Positions 35,692 through 45,512 are shown, counted from the stretch's first letter. The stretch is 64,000 nucleotides of DNA from an uncultured Lachnospiraceae bacterium (GCA_902799015.1 CADBZI010000013.1:76226-140225), one strand, 5' to 3'. The notes: generated from the sequence alone by a model not told the origin. Numbers and translations are program-made.

Positions 35692-36792
35692 ATGAAATCA
35701 TACACGATCAGAATGAAGGGGGATACTATAAGCAGGAAAGGCGGTGTTTTCATGCGGGTTCATCTGCCGGAGAATGGCGGCATGACCATGATTGAGAACA
35801 CATTTATCGATCAGCTCATGCCCTCGTCAAGCGGGGATTTTGTAAAAATATACCTGTATCTGATGCGCTGCGCACAGAGTGGACAGACGGATGTTTCGAT
35901 TCCGGAGATTGCGGATGCTCTGCACTATACCGAGTCAGATGTTACGCGTGCGATGGGATACTGGCAGAAGAAGAAGTGTCTGGATCTCATAGAGGAGGAA
36001 GAGGAGACAGACGGGAGGGCATATGTGGATGCCGCTTCCGCGGATGCTGTGTCCATGCCCTCACCTGCCGGACGTAAGATCACGGAATTCCGGCCGGCGC
36101 AAAAGCACTCGAAGGAAGAGATCCGCAGCCTGATCTTTGTCGCGGAGAATTATCTTGGCCGGCCGCTGTCCCCGTCAGAGCAGGAGACTTTGGTATACTT
36201 CATAACGGATCTCGGAATGGAGATCGACCTGGTTGATTATCTGCTGGATTATTGTATCTCGATGCATCATACCAGCTTCCATTATATCCGCAGGGTTGCC
36301 ATGAACTGGGCAGAGAAGGGGATATGCAGTGTGGAGCAGGCACGCCGGGAGGGGTCTGCCCTCCGTGCGGAGTATTATGAGATCTTCCGGGCACTTGGCA
36401 TCCAGGATCATGCCCCGACGCCGTCGGAGCGGGAGTATATGGACCGCTGGCTCTGGGAATACGCGCTTCCCATGGAGGTCATTCAGCTTGCCTGCACGCG
36501 TACGATTCTCCGGACCGGGAAGGCCAGACTTTCCTATACTGATTCGATTCTGAAAAGCTGGAGCCGGAATGGGGTGAAGTCTGCGGCGGATGTTGAGAGA
36601 CTGGATCAGGCACACGAACAAGCCTCCGGCAGGCAGCCGAATGCCTCGGCGCTTCAGACCGGCAAGGGTGGTGCTGCCTCCGCAGCCGGACGCTTTCTCA
36701 ACTTCGAACCTTCCGGCACCGACTGGGATGCGGTCGCGGATCGTGTCATGAAGGCGCAGGAGACGAAGGAGATGCTGTCACAGGAGTCCTGA
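35692..36792 (+). CDS. DnaD-domain replication protein
   Basis: A 366-residue protein with DnaD-like architecture: an N-terminal winged-helix part (residues about 35-95, with SIPEIADALHYTESDVTRAM) and two DnaD/DnaB-C domains (about 145-215 and 225-300, the latter with YTDSILKSWSRNGVKSAADV). Proteins of this type help load the replicative helicase at origins and restart sites. The next gene, sharing one base, encodes a DnaI/DnaC-like helicase loader, so this looks like a primosome pair. ATG 35692 follows GGGGGAG; a Met at 35752 is possible. The C-terminal 60 residues are low-complexity and probably disordered. Confidence 0.9.
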   Translation: MKSYTIRMKGDTISRKGGVFMRVHLPENGGMTMIENTFIDQLMPSSSGDFVKIYLYLMRCAQSGQTDVSIPEIADALHYTESDVTRAMGYWQKKKCLDLIEEEEETDGRAYVDAASADAVSMPSPAGRKITEFRPAQKHSKEEIRSLIFVAENYLGRPLSPSEQETLVYFITDLGMEIDLVDYLLDYCISMHHTSFHYIRRVAMNWAEKGICSVEQARREGSALRAEYYEIFRALGIQDHAPTPSEREYMDRWLWEYALPMEVIQLACTRTILRTGKARLSYTDSILKSWSRNGVKSAADVERLDQAHEQASGRQPNASALQTGKGGAASAAGRFLNFEPSGTDWDAVADRVMKAQETKEMLSQES

Positions 36793-37829
36793 TGGGAATT
36801 ACAAATTCACAGTATGACGCGCTGATGCGTGTCTACGAAAAGAGAAGGATCGACAACCACCATGTTGAAGAGGCACGCCGGGAGAAGGCTTATGAAATGA
36901 TTCCGGAGCTGGGGCAGCTTGACAAGGCGGTTGCTTCTTTGTCTGTTCAAACATTGAAATCTTCGCTGGCGTCAGGAGACGGCAGCGCTCAAAGTATGTC
37001 CGCCTCTTTCCTGGCGCATCTGAAAGAGGCGGCGGGAGGAATGCTGCCGCAGGAGCGGCGCGCGCTTTTGCTGAGAGAGCACGGTTTTCCGGAGAATTAT
37101 CTGGATTCGGTGTATACATGCCCGGACTGCAGGGATACCGGATGGATCGGCGGGAAGCACTGCCACTGTCTTGAGAAGGAGATCATCTCTTTGTTCTATA
37201 CACAGTCAGGGCTGTCCGGGATTCTTCAAAAGGAAAACTTCGATACCTTCGACCTTTCGTATTACCGGAAGGATCTGATGGATGAGAAGACGGGAAAGAG
37301 CTCTTATGAGATCATGTCCGGTGCTCTTGGCACCTGCAGGACATTTGCGCAGCAGTTCCAGCGCGGAGCGGAAAAGAACAGCCTGCTTCTGACGGGAGCT
37401 GCAGGGCGCGGAAAAACATTTCTTACACATTGTATCGCGAAAGAACTCATTGACAAGGGACACTCCGTCATCTACTATTCAGCCGGAGAACTGTTTGATC
37501 TGATTGCGAAGAACCGGTTTGGCCGGGTCCAGGAAGAGGATGACCAGATGCCTGATGACCAATACCTGTCAGGCTGTGATCTGCTGATCATAGATGATCT
37601 CGGAACAGAACTAACGAACAGCTTTGTGGGAACTGCTCTGTTTCAGCTGCTGAATACCCGGATACTCCGCGGGAGGGGAATTGTCATTTCGACCAACCTG
37701 TCCCCAAGCGAGATCGGAAAGGTCTACTCAGACCGCATTTCTTCGCGTATCATGGAGAACTTCATCCTGGTGAGGGTATTCGGAGAGGATATCCGTATTC
37801 TGAAAAGAATCGGGACACGACAGACCTGA
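36792..37829 (+). CDS. DnaI/DnaC-like helicase loader ATPase
   Basis: A 345-residue AAA+ ATPase of the DnaC/DnaI family, which loads DnaB-type helicase on DNA. An N-terminal helicase-interaction region precedes a zinc-binding segment (CPDCRDTGWIGGKHCHC, near residues 114-130), then Walker A GAAGRGKT (near residue 201), Walker B DLLIIDDLGTE and the sensor-1 VISTNLS, ending with RVFGEDIRILKR. The start codon overlaps the stop of the DnaD-like gene by one base, so translation is coupled. No replication origin signal is visible nearby. Confidence 0.93.
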   Translation: MGITNSQYDALMRVYEKRRIDNHHVEEARREKAYEMIPELGQLDKAVASLSVQTLKSSLASGDGSAQSMSASFLAHLKEAAGGMLPQERRALLLREHGFPENYLDSVYTCPDCRDTGWIGGKHCHCLEKEIISLFYTQSGLSGILQKENFDTFDLSYYRKDLMDEKTGKSSYEIMSGALGTCRTFAQQFQRGAEKNSLLLTGAAGRGKTFLTHCIAKELIDKGHSVIYYSAGELFDLIAKNRFGRVQEEDDQMPDDQYLSGCDLLIIDDLGTELTNSFVGTALFQLLNTRILRGRGIVISTNLSPSEIGKVYSDRISSRIMENFILVRVFGEDIRILKRIGTRQT

Positions 37830-37906
37830 TCCCTTGCAACTTCGTCAGACCGTTTCCGCAGGCAGGCAGGAACGGCCATTCCGTACACACAGGAGGCTGG
37901 CAGAAT

Positions 37907-39169
37907 ATGCAGATTGGCACAAGAAACACCAAAGCAAAGACTCCAAAGACAAAAGCCGCCGGAACAAAGAGTACTTCCGTCAAGCGTGTCGGCACGAGGG
38001 CAGCGGCCAAAAAAAACCGTGATGTTCTTCCTGTCGGCGATCTTGGGATCATTGCGCTTCCGTCCAGCGAGGAGATGGGACGCAAGGTCAATGACTACAT
38101 TGTGGAATGGCGGACAGAGCGGGAACATAAACACTCCGCCCATCCGCAGCTGTCCGGTTACCTGCGTGACAATTATCTGGTCCGCACCGAGACACCGCGC
38201 TTCGGGTCCGGAGAGGGCAAAGCGACAATCTATGACACAATTCGGGGACATGATATCTTCCTGCTTCTTGATGTATGCAACTACAGCATCACCTATAAGA
38301 TGCGCGGCCAGATCAACCACATGTCTCCGGACGATCATTTTATCGATCTGGAACGGGTGATTGCCGCGATCGGCGGAAAAGCACGGCGGATCAATGTGAT
38401 CATGCCCTACCTCTATGAGAGCCGGCAGCACCGCCGCTCGGGGAGAGAATCGCTTGACTGCGCGCAGGCTCTGAAGGAGCTGGTGCGCATGGGGGTGGAT
38501 AATATCATTACATTCGACGCGCATGACCCGCGCATTCAGAATGCCATTCCACTGTCAGGCTTTGAAAACTTTCTTCCCACCTACCAGTTCCTCAAAGGGC
38601 TTTTCCGGGCAGCTCCCGACTTCTCGGTGTCCCCGGATAAGCTGATGATTGTCAGCCCCGATGAAGCCGGAACCTCCCGTGCTGTATACATGGCAAATGT
38701 GCTCGGCGTAGAGATGGGCATGTTCTATAAGAGAAGAAACTATACGTTGACGGTGAACGGGGAGAACCCGATTGTTGCGCATGAATTCCTTGGCGCTCCC
38801 GTAAAAGGGAAGGATGTTGTTCTTCTGGATGATATGATTTCCTCCGGGAATGCCGCCCTGCAGATCTCCCGCGAACTGAAGGCGCTGGGCGCAAAGAGAA
38901 TCTTTATCTGCGCAACCTTCGGACTGTTCACGGACGGGCTCGAAAAGTTTGATGAGGCGTGGGAAAAGAAGATCTTCCACTCGATTCTCACAACGAACCT
39001 GGTCTATCAGAAGCCGGAGCTTTTGTCCAAGCCTTATTATCGCAGCTGTGATCTGAGCAAGTTTGTGGCACTGATTATCGATTCTTTGAACCATGACAGC
39101 TCTCTGAGCGATCTTCTGGATCCGGTGGACCGCATCAATCGGTTCCTGAAGCGCAAAGGGGCAAAATAA
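37907..39169 (+). CDS. Ribose-phosphate pyrophosphokinase-like protein (divergent)
   Basis: A 420-residue member of the PRPP synthetase/phosphoribosyltransferase fold family. Recognisable are the ATP-site-like RINVIMPYLYESRQHRR, the FDAHDPRIQNAIPL segment and the PRPP/ribose-phosphate loop VVLLDDMISSGNAAL. It differs from standard Prs (about 315 residues): the first 45 residues are a Lys/Thr/Ala-rich basic tail, and extra segments occur between residues 60 and 110 and at the C-terminus. It could be a functional PRPP synthetase or a regulatory relative. ATG 37907 has GGAGG upstream. Confidence 0.82.
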   Translation: MQIGTRNTKAKTPKTKAAGTKSTSVKRVGTRAAAKKNRDVLPVGDLGIIALPSSEEMGRKVNDYIVEWRTEREHKHSAHPQLSGYLRDNYLVRTETPRFGSGEGKATIYDTIRGHDIFLLLDVCNYSITYKMRGQINHMSPDDHFIDLERVIAAIGGKARRINVIMPYLYESRQHRRSGRESLDCAQALKELVRMGVDNIITFDAHDPRIQNAIPLSGFENFLPTYQFLKGLFRAAPDFSVSPDKLMIVSPDEAGTSRAVYMANVLGVEMGMFYKRRNYTLTVNGENPIVAHEFLGAPVKGKDVVLLDDMISSGNAALQISRELKALGAKRIFICATFGLFTDGLEKFDEAWEKKIFHSILTTNLVYQKPELLSKPYYRSCDLSKFVALIIDSLNHDSSLSDLLDPVDRINRFLKRKGAK

Positions 39170-39210
39170 TTACAAAAAAGCAGCCTGCCTGCCAGAGGAA
39201 TACATGTTTG

Positions 39211-39239
39211 TTCACAAATAAATTTCCATGTGGTATACT
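39211..39239 (+). promoter_or_regulatory. Promoter of glgC-glgD
   Basis: TTCACA (39211-39216), exact 17-nt spacer and an extended -10 TGGTATACT (hexamer 39234-39239), 44 bp before the start. Confidence 0.7.
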
Positions 39240-39282
39240 GTTTGTGTAAATATCTCTGCGCAGCTTGTCGGGGAGGGATGAC

Positions 39283-40557
39283 GTGGTTAAGAAAGAGATG
39301 ATTGCAATGCTGCTGGCAGGCGGACAGGGCTCAAGGCTTGGTGTCCTGACAGCGAAGGTTGCAAAACCTGCAGTTGCTTTCGGTGGGAAGTACCGGATCA
39401 TTGATTTTCCGCTCAGTAACTGCATCAACTCCGGGATCGACACGGTTGGAGTCCTCACACAGTATCAGCCGCTGCGGCTGAATACGCATATCGGAATCGG
39501 CATACCGTGGGATCTGGATCGCAACCAGGGCGGCGTAACGGTTCTTCCGCCATATGAGAAAGTCGGAAAGACAGAGTGGTATACAGGAACCGCAAACGCG
39601 ATATACCAGAATCTGGCGTACATGGAGAGCTTCCATCCGGATTATGTGCTGATTCTTTCAGGGGATCACATCTATAAGATGGATTATGAGGTAATGCTGG
39701 ACTATCATAAGTCCCATAACGCGGATGTAACAATTGCCGTTATGCCGGTACCGCAGGAAGAAGCAGGAAGATTCGGGATCGTCGTTGCCGATGAGGACGG
39801 AAAGATCCGTGAATTCCAGGAGAAGCCGGAGCATCCGAAGAGCAATCTGGCGTCGATGGGAATCTATATCTTCAGCTGGCCGGTGTTGCGTGACGCACTG
39901 GTTGCCCTGAGTGAACAGGAAGGATGTGATTTTGGAAAGCATGTAATTCCTTACTGCTGGGAAAGAGGGAAGCGGCTGTCGGCCTATGAGTTCAACGGCT
40001 ACTGGAAGGATGTCGGAACGCTCGGCTCTTACTGGGAAGCGAATATGGAGCTGATCGATATCATACCCGAGTTCAATCTCTACGAGGAGTTCTGGAAGAT
40101 CTATACCAAGAATGACATCATTCCGCCACAGTATATTTCTTCTGATGCCAGGGTTTTCCGGAGTCTGATCTCAGACGGAACGGAGGTTTACGGAGAGGTA
40201 TCGAATTCCATTATCGGAAGCGGCGTTACGATCGGCGCAGGAGCTGTTGTACGTGATTCCATCATCATGCAGAATAGCGTCATAAAAGCCGGTGCAATTC
40301 TGGACCGGGCAATTGTGGCAGAGAACAGCGTGATCGGAGAGAAGAGTGTAATTGGGTGGGGCGACCCGGCACCGAACAGGATCAGACCTGACATCTATGC
40401 TTTCTCTCTGGCGGTGGTCGGAGAGGATACTGTCATACCGGGCGGTGTCAGAGTCGGCAGGAATACCGCGGTAACCGGCGTTACCGTTCCGGAGGATTAT
40501 CCGGACGGCATCCTCGCCAGCGGCGAGATTCTGGATAAGGCAGGTGTTGTGACATGA
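39283..40557 (+). CDS. glgC: Glucose-1-phosphate adenylyltransferase, catalytic subunit
   Basis: A 424-residue enzyme making ADP-glucose for glycogen synthesis. The nucleotidyltransferase domain starts with [15 protein letters not shown] and has [29 protein letters not shown] and [15 protein letters not shown] and the left-handed beta-helix C-terminal domain follow. The GTG start at 39283 has GGGAGGG 5 nt upstream; the frame also opens at TTG 39265. It overlaps glgD by four bases. GlgC/GlgD pairs form heterotetramers in many Bacillota, GlgC being the catalytic partner. Confidence 0.95.
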   Translation: MVKKEMIAMLLAGGQGSRLGVLTAKVAKPAVAFGGKYRIIDFPLSNCINSGIDTVGVLTQYQPLRLNTHIGIGIPWDLDRNQGGVTVLPPYEKVGKTEWYTGTANAIYQNLAYMESFHPDYVLILSGDHIYKMDYEVMLDYHKSHNADVTIAVMPVPQEEAGRFGIVVADEDGKIREFQEKPEHPKSNLASMGIYIFSWPVLRDALVALSEQEGCDFGKHVIPYCWERGKRLSAYEFNGYWKDVGTLGSYWEANMELIDIIPEFNLYEEFWKIYTKNDIIPPQYISSDARVFRSLISDGTEVYGEVSNSIIGSGVTIGAGAVVRDSIIMQNSVIKAGAILDRAIVAENSVIGEKSVIGWGDPAPNRIRPDIYAFSLAVVGEDTVIPGGVRVGRNTAVTGVTVPEDYPDGILASGEILDKAGVVT

Positions 40558-41672
40558 GAGCAGTCGGTATGATCCTGGCCGGCGGCAACAGCTACCGGAT
40601 GAAGGAACTGTCCAATAAGAGAGCGATTGCGGCTATGCCGATCGCGGGGTCATTTCGCAGCATCGACTTTGCGCTGAGTTCCATGTCCAACTCCCGCATA
40701 CAGAAGGTTGCCGTGCTGACCCAGTATAATTCCAGGTCCCTGAATGAGCATCTGTCGTCATCCAAGTGGTGGGACTTTGGAAGGAAGATGGGAGGTCTTT
40801 ACGTGTTTCCGCCGACCGTTACGGTGGACAACAATTTCTGGTACAGAGGCACAGCGGATGCATTGTATCAGAATCTGGACTTCCTGAAGAATTGCCACGA
40901 GCCTTATGTGGTGATTGCGTCCGGAGACGGAGTCTATAAGCTTGATTACAACAAGGTACTGGAGTACCATATCGCCCGCAAGGCCGATATTACGGTTGTA
41001 TGCAAGCAGCTGCTCCCTCAGGAGGATGTGACAAGATTCGGCGTTCTGAAGATGAATGAGGAATGCAGGATCGAACAGTTCGAGGAGAAGCCGATGGCTT
41101 CCGACGCAAATACGATTTCCTGCGGTATCTACGTGATCCGGAGGCGGCAGCTGATCGAACTGATTGAAAAGAGCGCGGAGGAGGGAAGGTTCGACTTCGT
41201 GCGTGACGTCTTAATCCGCTATAAGAGCGTCAAGAGAATCTATGGGTATAAGATCGACAGCTACTGGAATAATATCGCTTCTGTAGACTCTTATTACAGA
41301 ACGAATATGGATTTCCTGAAGCCGGAGGTGAGGGATTATTTCTTCCGGCAGTATCCGGAGGTCCACTCCAAGGTCGACGACCTTCCGCCGGCCAAGTACA
41401 ATCCGGGAAGCGAGGTAAAGAACAGTCTTGTTTCCGCGGGGTCGATCATCAATGGATATGTAGAGAATTCTCTCATATTCAAGAATGTCTTTGTTGGTGA
41501 AAACTGTGTGATCAGGAATTCCATCGTGTTGAACGATGTGTATCTTGGTGACAATGTTCATTTGGAGAACTGCATCGTGGAAAGCCGCGATACCATCAGG
41601 GCTAATACTTACTACAACGGGGATAATGGTATCAAGATTGTCATCGAATCAGATGAACGGTACATTTTGTAA
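40554..41672 (+). CDS. glgD: Glucose-1-phosphate adenylyltransferase regulatory subunit
   Basis: A 372-residue paralogue of GlgC. The N-terminal loop is [19 protein letters not shown], lacking the complete GGxGxRL of active subunits, and the expected metal-site residue patterns are weaker ([11 protein letters not shown]). This fits GlgD, which modulates GlgC in a heterocomplex rather than acting alone. Beta-helix repeats ([20 protein letters not shown]) fill the C-terminus. Start overlaps the glgC stop. No glgA or glgB lies in this window. Confidence 0.94.
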   Translation: MRAVGMILAGGNSYRMKELSNKRAIAAMPIAGSFRSIDFALSSMSNSRIQKVAVLTQYNSRSLNEHLSSSKWWDFGRKMGGLYVFPPTVTVDNNFWYRGTADALYQNLDFLKNCHEPYVVIASGDGVYKLDYNKVLEYHIARKADITVVCKQLLPQEDVTRFGVLKMNEECRIEQFEEKPMASDANTISCGIYVIRRRQLIELIEKSAEEGRFDFVRDVLIRYKSVKRIYGYKIDSYWNNIASVDSYYRTNMDFLKPEVRDYFFRQYPEVHSKVDDLPPAKYNPGSEVKNSLVSAGSIINGYVENSLIFKNVFVGENCVIRNSIVLNDVYLGDNVHLENCIVESRDTIRANTYYNGDNGIKIVIESDERYIL

Positions 41673-41711
41673 CAGTTTTGCAAAGAAAAGAAAGTCTGAT
41701 AGGTGTATAGG

Positions 41712-41987
41712 ATGACAATTACTGATGTGAGGGTTAGAAAGATTGCGAAAGAAGGCAAGATGAAAGCGATAGTATCGGTGACTTTGGACGACGAATTTGT
41801 TGTCCATGACATCAAGGTGATAGAGGGCGAAAAGGGCCTTTTCATTGCGATGCCGAGCAGAAAGACAACCGATGGAGAATACCGTGATATCGCCCATCCA
41901 ATCAATTCAGAGACCAGACAGCAGATGCAGGATGTCATTTTGCGCGAGTATGAGAAAGCCATTCCGACCGAGGAAGAAGCAGAATAA
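41712..41987 (+). CDS. spoVG: SpoVG family regulator
   Basis: A 91-residue nucleic-acid-binding protein with the SpoVG hallmarks [31 protein letters not shown] and [20 protein letters not shown]. Family members affect septation in sporulation and virulence or metabolic regulation in non-sporulating species. Their presence alone does not prove spore formation. ATG 41712 is preceded by AGGTG; a GTG at 41703 is in frame. It has a strong bidirectional terminator downstream and follows glgD by 39 bp, so it may share that transcript. Confidence 0.96.
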   Translation: MTITDVRVRKIAKEGKMKAIVSVTLDDEFVVHDIKVIEGEKGLFIAMPSRKTTDGEYRDIAHPINSETRQQMQDVILREYEKAIPTEEEAE

Positions 41988-42013
41988 CCGGTAATGGCCG
42001 TTTTTGAAAAAGG

Positions 42014-42057
42014 AAAGCGCTGCGGGCAATCGTACCCGCGGCGCTTTGTTTTTTTAT
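42014..42057. terminator. Bidirectional terminator between spoVG and plsC
   Basis: AAAGCGCTGCGGG pairs with CCCGCGGCGCTTT across a short loop, followed by TTGTTTTTTT on the + strand and CCTTTTTC on the - strand. It serves the convergent transcripts. Confidence 0.93.
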
Positions 42058-42097
42058 TATCATACTTTTTCCGGGTTTGTGTACCCGACTTCAGCCG

Positions 42098-42838
42098 TCA
42101 GATCAGATCATGGTTGCGCTTCACCATCTCCTGTATGATCGCGCGGCACTTTGCCCCGATTCCTTTCAGCTCCTCCCGGGATGCGTCTGCGGTCTCAATC
42201 GGTTTTCCGTACTCGATGATGACATGTCCGGCGCGCGCTTTCGGAAACTGCCGCTCAAAGCATTCACGGGTCCCCACAACAGCAACGGGAATAATCGGGC
42301 ACTTTGTCCTGGTGGCAATCTTGAAGGATCCTTCGTGGAACTCCAGCAGATCGCGCTCGTCCTGGGCGGTATTGCGTTTTCCCTCCGGATAGATATACAT
42401 CGAAACGCCCTGGTTCACATTCTCGATTGCGGCGAGAATCGACTGCAGGTTCTGACGGAGGTCTCCCTCCACCAGGAACTGGCAGTACAGTCTGCGCATC
42501 CAGATCGGAAGAATCGGAAACTTCGTGAAGTCATTTTTCGCGACGAATCCAGTCAGGAAGGGCAGCGTCGGATATCCGAGCACGACATCCAGATAGCTGC
42601 GGTGGTTCCCGATGAACAGGCACGCTCGTCCGGCCGGTATGTTCTCCTTGCCGATCACATCAAGCTTGATGCCCAGAGGCAGACTCACCAGTTTAAATGC
42701 GAACTGCATAAAGCGGAAGCTGCCCCGTTCTCCGAAATGCGGCCATTTTTTCTGAAGCAGCCACTGAAGCCCCAGGAAGGGCAGGGATACGATCAGAATC
42801 ACTGCCACAAGCAAAACTGCGATGATTGTTCTGATCAT
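42098..42838 (-). CDS. plsC: 1-acyl-sn-glycerol-3-phosphate acyltransferase
   Basis: A 246-residue membrane-bound acyltransferase that makes phosphatidic acid from lysophosphatidic acid. An N-terminal transmembrane helix (residues 3-22) is followed by the catalytic HX4D motif in NHRSYLD, the glycerophosphate-binding IYPEGKRN (family form EGTRS) and the IIPVAVVGT segment. The last codons overlap nothing, but the start overlaps the malQ stop by four bases, so it is the second gene of a malQ-plsC operon. Functional linkage between the two is not obvious. Confidence 0.93.
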   Translation of the reverse strand: MIRTIIAVLLVAVILIVSLPFLGLQWLLQKKWPHFGERGSFRFMQFAFKLVSLPLGIKLDVIGKENIPAGRACLFIGNHRSYLDVVLGYPTLPFLTGFVAKNDFTKFPILPIWMRRLYCQFLVEGDLRQNLQSILAAIENVNQGVSMYIYPEGKRNTAQDERDLLEFHEGSFKIATRTKCPIIPVAVVGTRECFERQFPKARAGHVIIEYGKPIETADASREELKGIGAKCRAIIQEMVKRNHDLI

Positions 42839-44400
42839 AGCCTGTCATACACCTTTGTGTAGCGCCTCAGCCAGTCACGGCGCCATGCTTCGTCAATGTC
42901 TCTTTGCTCATACCGGAATGCCCAGTTGGCTGCGGCAACTCCCGGCGTATTCATGCGCGCATCGCTGCCCAGCTGGAGCAGATCCTGGATCGGGAAGATC
43001 GCGAAGCGTGCGATGGAGGACATTGCAAACCGGATGAAATCAAGGGATACGCCCTGCCCGTCGCAGTTCCCCATCAGACGGATCCGGTCCTTGACTTCTT
43101 CGCTCTGATTCTGGTACCAGCCGACGGTTGTATCATTGTCGTGCGTGCCGGTATAGCAGACACAGTTTGGCGTATCATAATGATGCGGAATGTACTTGGT
43201 GTCCTTCATGTTCTCAAAACCGAACTGCAGCACTTTCATGCCCGGGAAACGGAACTGATCTCTCAGCGCCTCCACATCTTCCGTGATTACGCCCAGGTCT
43301 TCCGCGATGATCGGCAGATTCTTTCCGAACTTTTTCTGCATGGCAAGGAACAGCTTCTCGCCCGGCCCCTCTTTCCAGACTCCTTCGATTGCCGTCTCGG
43401 CATCCGCCGGAACCGCCCAGTAGTTGACAAAGCCGCGGAAGTGATCAATCCTGACATAATCAACCAGCTCGAGCTGACGCTGAAGACGGCGGATCCACCA
43501 GTCATAACCGGTCTTCTCATGCCAGGCCCAATCGTAGAGCGGATTGCCCCACAGCTGACCTGTCGCGGAGAAGTAATCGGGCGGGACTCCGGCAACCTCA
43601 GTCGGGTATCCTTTGGAATCCAGCTTGAACAGCTTCCTGTCTGCCCAGACGTCACAGTTGTCGATTGCCATGAAGATCGGGATATCGCCGATGATGGCCA
43701 CATCACGCTCGGCAGCATACAGACGCAGTGCCATCCACTGCTCCTGGAACAGGAACTGCGTGAACTTATAGTACCGAATCTCCTGATGAAGCTTTTGGGC
43801 ATACTCTTTCTTCGCGGCGCTCTTCCCCTCGCGAAGATCCGCGTCCCAGTCAAGCCAGCAGCGCCCCTGAAAATGATCCTTCAGCGCGCTGAACAGAGCA
43901 AAGTCATCCAGCCAGTCCGCCTGCTCTTTGGCAAATGCCTGGAAGCGTTCGCTGATGGACGGCTCTGCCGTTTTCTCCGAGGGAGAATGCGCCTCAATCT
44001 CCAGGAAATGGGCATAGGCCTTCTTCAGAAGACGAACCTTGAATGCAATCACCTGTCCGTAATCGACCTTTCTCGGGTCCCAGGCGGGCTCCCCCTCGAA
44101 GTCCTGATCTGTGAGAAGTCCTTCCCGTTTCAGATCCTCCGGACTGATAATATAGGTCTGGCCTGCAAACGCAGACAGACTCTGATAGGGAGAATCCCCG
44201 AAGCCGGTCGGCCCAAGCGGGAGCACCTGCCACAGATGCTGCCCCGTATCCTTCAGAAAATCAATAAAATCCCGGGCACCCTGCCCCAGATCACCGATTC
44301 CGTGCGGTGACGGAAATGAAGTCGGATGCACGATGATGCCGCTCATTCTGTCATTCAGATGCCGGGCATCCAGTGCCAATTCCAGTTCTTTCTGATCCAT
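42835..44400 (-). CDS. malQ: 4-alpha-glucanotransferase (amylomaltase)
   Basis: A 521-residue GH77 enzyme that transfers alpha-1,4-glucan segments during maltodextrin and glycogen metabolism. Family regions visible are HPTSFPSPHGIGDLG at the N-terminus, YVRIDHFRGFVNYW with the nucleophile Asp, IIAEDLGVIT with the catalytic Glu and YTGTHDNDTTVGW with the third carboxylate. Length is standard. The start ATG has AAGGAAG upstream, and a - strand promoter (TTGCGA-17-TAGAAT) lies 60-90 bp further up. Together with GH13, pgcA, glgC/glgD and glucokinase it forms the glucan module of this region. Confidence 0.96.
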   Translation of the reverse strand: MDQKELELALDARHLNDRMSGIIVHPTSFPSPHGIGDLGQGARDFIDFLKDTGQHLWQVLPLGPTGFGDSPYQSLSAFAGQTYIISPEDLKREGLLTDQDFEGEPAWDPRKVDYGQVIAFKVRLLKKAYAHFLEIEAHSPSEKTAEPSISERFQAFAKEQADWLDDFALFSALKDHFQGRCWLDWDADLREGKSAAKKEYAQKLHQEIRYYKFTQFLFQEQWMALRLYAAERDVAIIGDIPIFMAIDNCDVWADRKLFKLDSKGYPTEVAGVPPDYFSATGQLWGNPLYDWAWHEKTGYDWWIRRLQRQLELVDYVRIDHFRGFVNYWAVPADAETAIEGVWKEGPGEKLFLAMQKKFGKNLPIIAEDLGVITEDVEALRDQFRFPGMKVLQFGFENMKDTKYIPHHYDTPNCVCYTGTHDNDTTVGWYQNQSEEVKDRIRLMGNCDGQGVSLDFIRFAMSSIARFAIFPIQDLLQLGSDARMNTPGVAAANWAFRYEQRDIDEAWRRDWLRRYTKVYDRL

Positions 44401-44462
44401 ACTCTGTACTTCCTTATATCTTTATTATCGTCTGCCGGCACAAACGCACCGCAGACAGAATC

Positions 44463-44491
44463 ATTCTATCTTAACAGCCGTGATTTCGCAA
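44463..44491 (-). promoter_or_regulatory. Promoter of malQ-plsC
   Basis: On the - strand TTGCGA (44486-44491), exact 17-nt spacer, TAGAAT (44463-44468). A GTCTGC/GCAGAC hairpin follows in the leader. Confidence 0.6.
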
Positions 44492-44548
44492 CCTGCCCCG
44501 TCCGGCGAACACCCGCCCCCGACAAGACAAGATGTGATATGATGAATA

Positions 44549-44647
44549 GGGTCAAAAGCCCTGAAGCCGAGGCAAGCTGAGGAGCGCGGGAGCTGCGAAG
44601 CGATCCGTTCATCATATATAATACATATGGGTCAAAAGCCCTGAAGC
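44549..44647 (+). repeat. Two 19-bp direct repeats, each behind an AT-rich -10-like block
   Basis: GGGTCAAAAGCCCTGAAGC occurs at 44549-44567 and again at 44629-44647, 80 bp apart. Each is preceded by a -10-like stretch (GTGATATGATGAATA and ATATATAATACATAT). GGG and CCC within the unit can pair. The rest of the 379-bp gap before the response regulator holds the malQ promoter and a weak extended -10 at 44708. The arrangement suggests tandem promoters or regulator sites, or a small repeat. Confidence 0.7.
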
Positions 44648-44707
44648 AAATTAAGGATTCCTTAGAATTCTTTTACGAAGGATGTCCGCTGAAAAATGAT
44701 CGAAAAA

Positions 44708-44716
44708 TGATATATT
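44708..44716 (+). promoter_or_regulatory. Possible extended -10 promoter of the two-component system
   Basis: TGATATATT (hexamer 44711-44716) about 64 bp before the start of the response regulator; no convincing -35. Confidence 0.4.
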
Positions 44717-44779
44717 GAATGTGAAGACATTCCGATGATTCCGGCAAAGCGCGGAAAGGACAAGAGGGGAGACAAAGCT

Positions 44780-45502
44780 ATGGCGGATACGTACACGATC
44801 CTCGTATGTGACGACGAGAAGGAAATTACAGACGCGATCGAGATCTACCTGACACAGGAGGGCTATGAAGTGCGGAAGGCATATGATGCTCCGCAGGCAC
44901 TCTCCATTCTGGAGAAGGAAGAGATTCATCTTCTGATCATTGATATCATGATGCCCGGGATGGACGGACTGAGTGCCGTGCTGAAGATCCGCAGGAACAT
45001 GAAGTCCAGTATCCCGATCATTATTCTTTCTGCCAAGGGACAGGATACCGATAAGATTATGGGACTCAATTACGGCGCGGATGATTACATTACGAAGCCG
45101 TTCAGTCCGCTGGAACTGGTCGCGCGGGTTAAGAGCCAGCTTCGCAGGTATACCAGCCTGGGCACGATGCAGGAGACGGATACGGAGAATCAGAACATAT
45201 TCCACAGCGGCGGGCTGGTGATCGATGATGAGCGCAAGGAAGTTACGGTAGACGGGAACAGTGTGCGCCTGACCAGAATTGAGTATAACATTCTTCTGCT
45301 GCTGCTCAAGAACAAAGGCAAGGTGTTCTCGATTGACCAGATCTATGAAAAGATCTGGAAAGAGGAGGCCTTCTGCGCGGATAATACGGTTACGGTTCAC
45401 ATTCGCCATATCCGGGAGAAAATAGAGATTGACCCGAAGAATCCACGGTACCTCAAGGTGATGTGGGGGATCGGGTATAAGGTAGAGGACCTGGATTCCT
45501 GA
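44780..45502 (+). CDS. OmpR/VanR-family response regulator
   Basis: A 240-residue DNA-binding response regulator. The receiver domain has the acidic pair in LVCDDEKE, the phosphoacceptor Asp in IIDIMMPGMDG and the conserved Lys in YITKPFSPLELVARV. The C-terminal winged helix (LTRIEYNILLLLLKNKGKVF, then VTVHIRHIREKIE) is of the OmpR type, closest to VanR-like regulators. ATG 44780 has AGAGGGGAG upstream. It is followed 10 bp later by its cognate sensor kinase. The target genes cannot be read. Confidence 0.95.
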   Translation: MADTYTILVCDDEKEITDAIEIYLTQEGYEVRKAYDAPQALSILEKEEIHLLIIDIMMPGMDGLSAVLKIRRNMKSSIPIIILSAKGQDTDKIMGLNYGADDYITKPFSPLELVARVKSQLRRYTSLGTMQETDTENQNIFHSGGLVIDDERKEVTVDGNSVRLTRIEYNILLLLLKNKGKVFSIDQIYEKIWKEEAFCADNTVTVHIRHIREKIEIDPKNPRYLKVMWGIGYKVEDLDS

Positions 45503-45512
45503 GAGAGACAAG

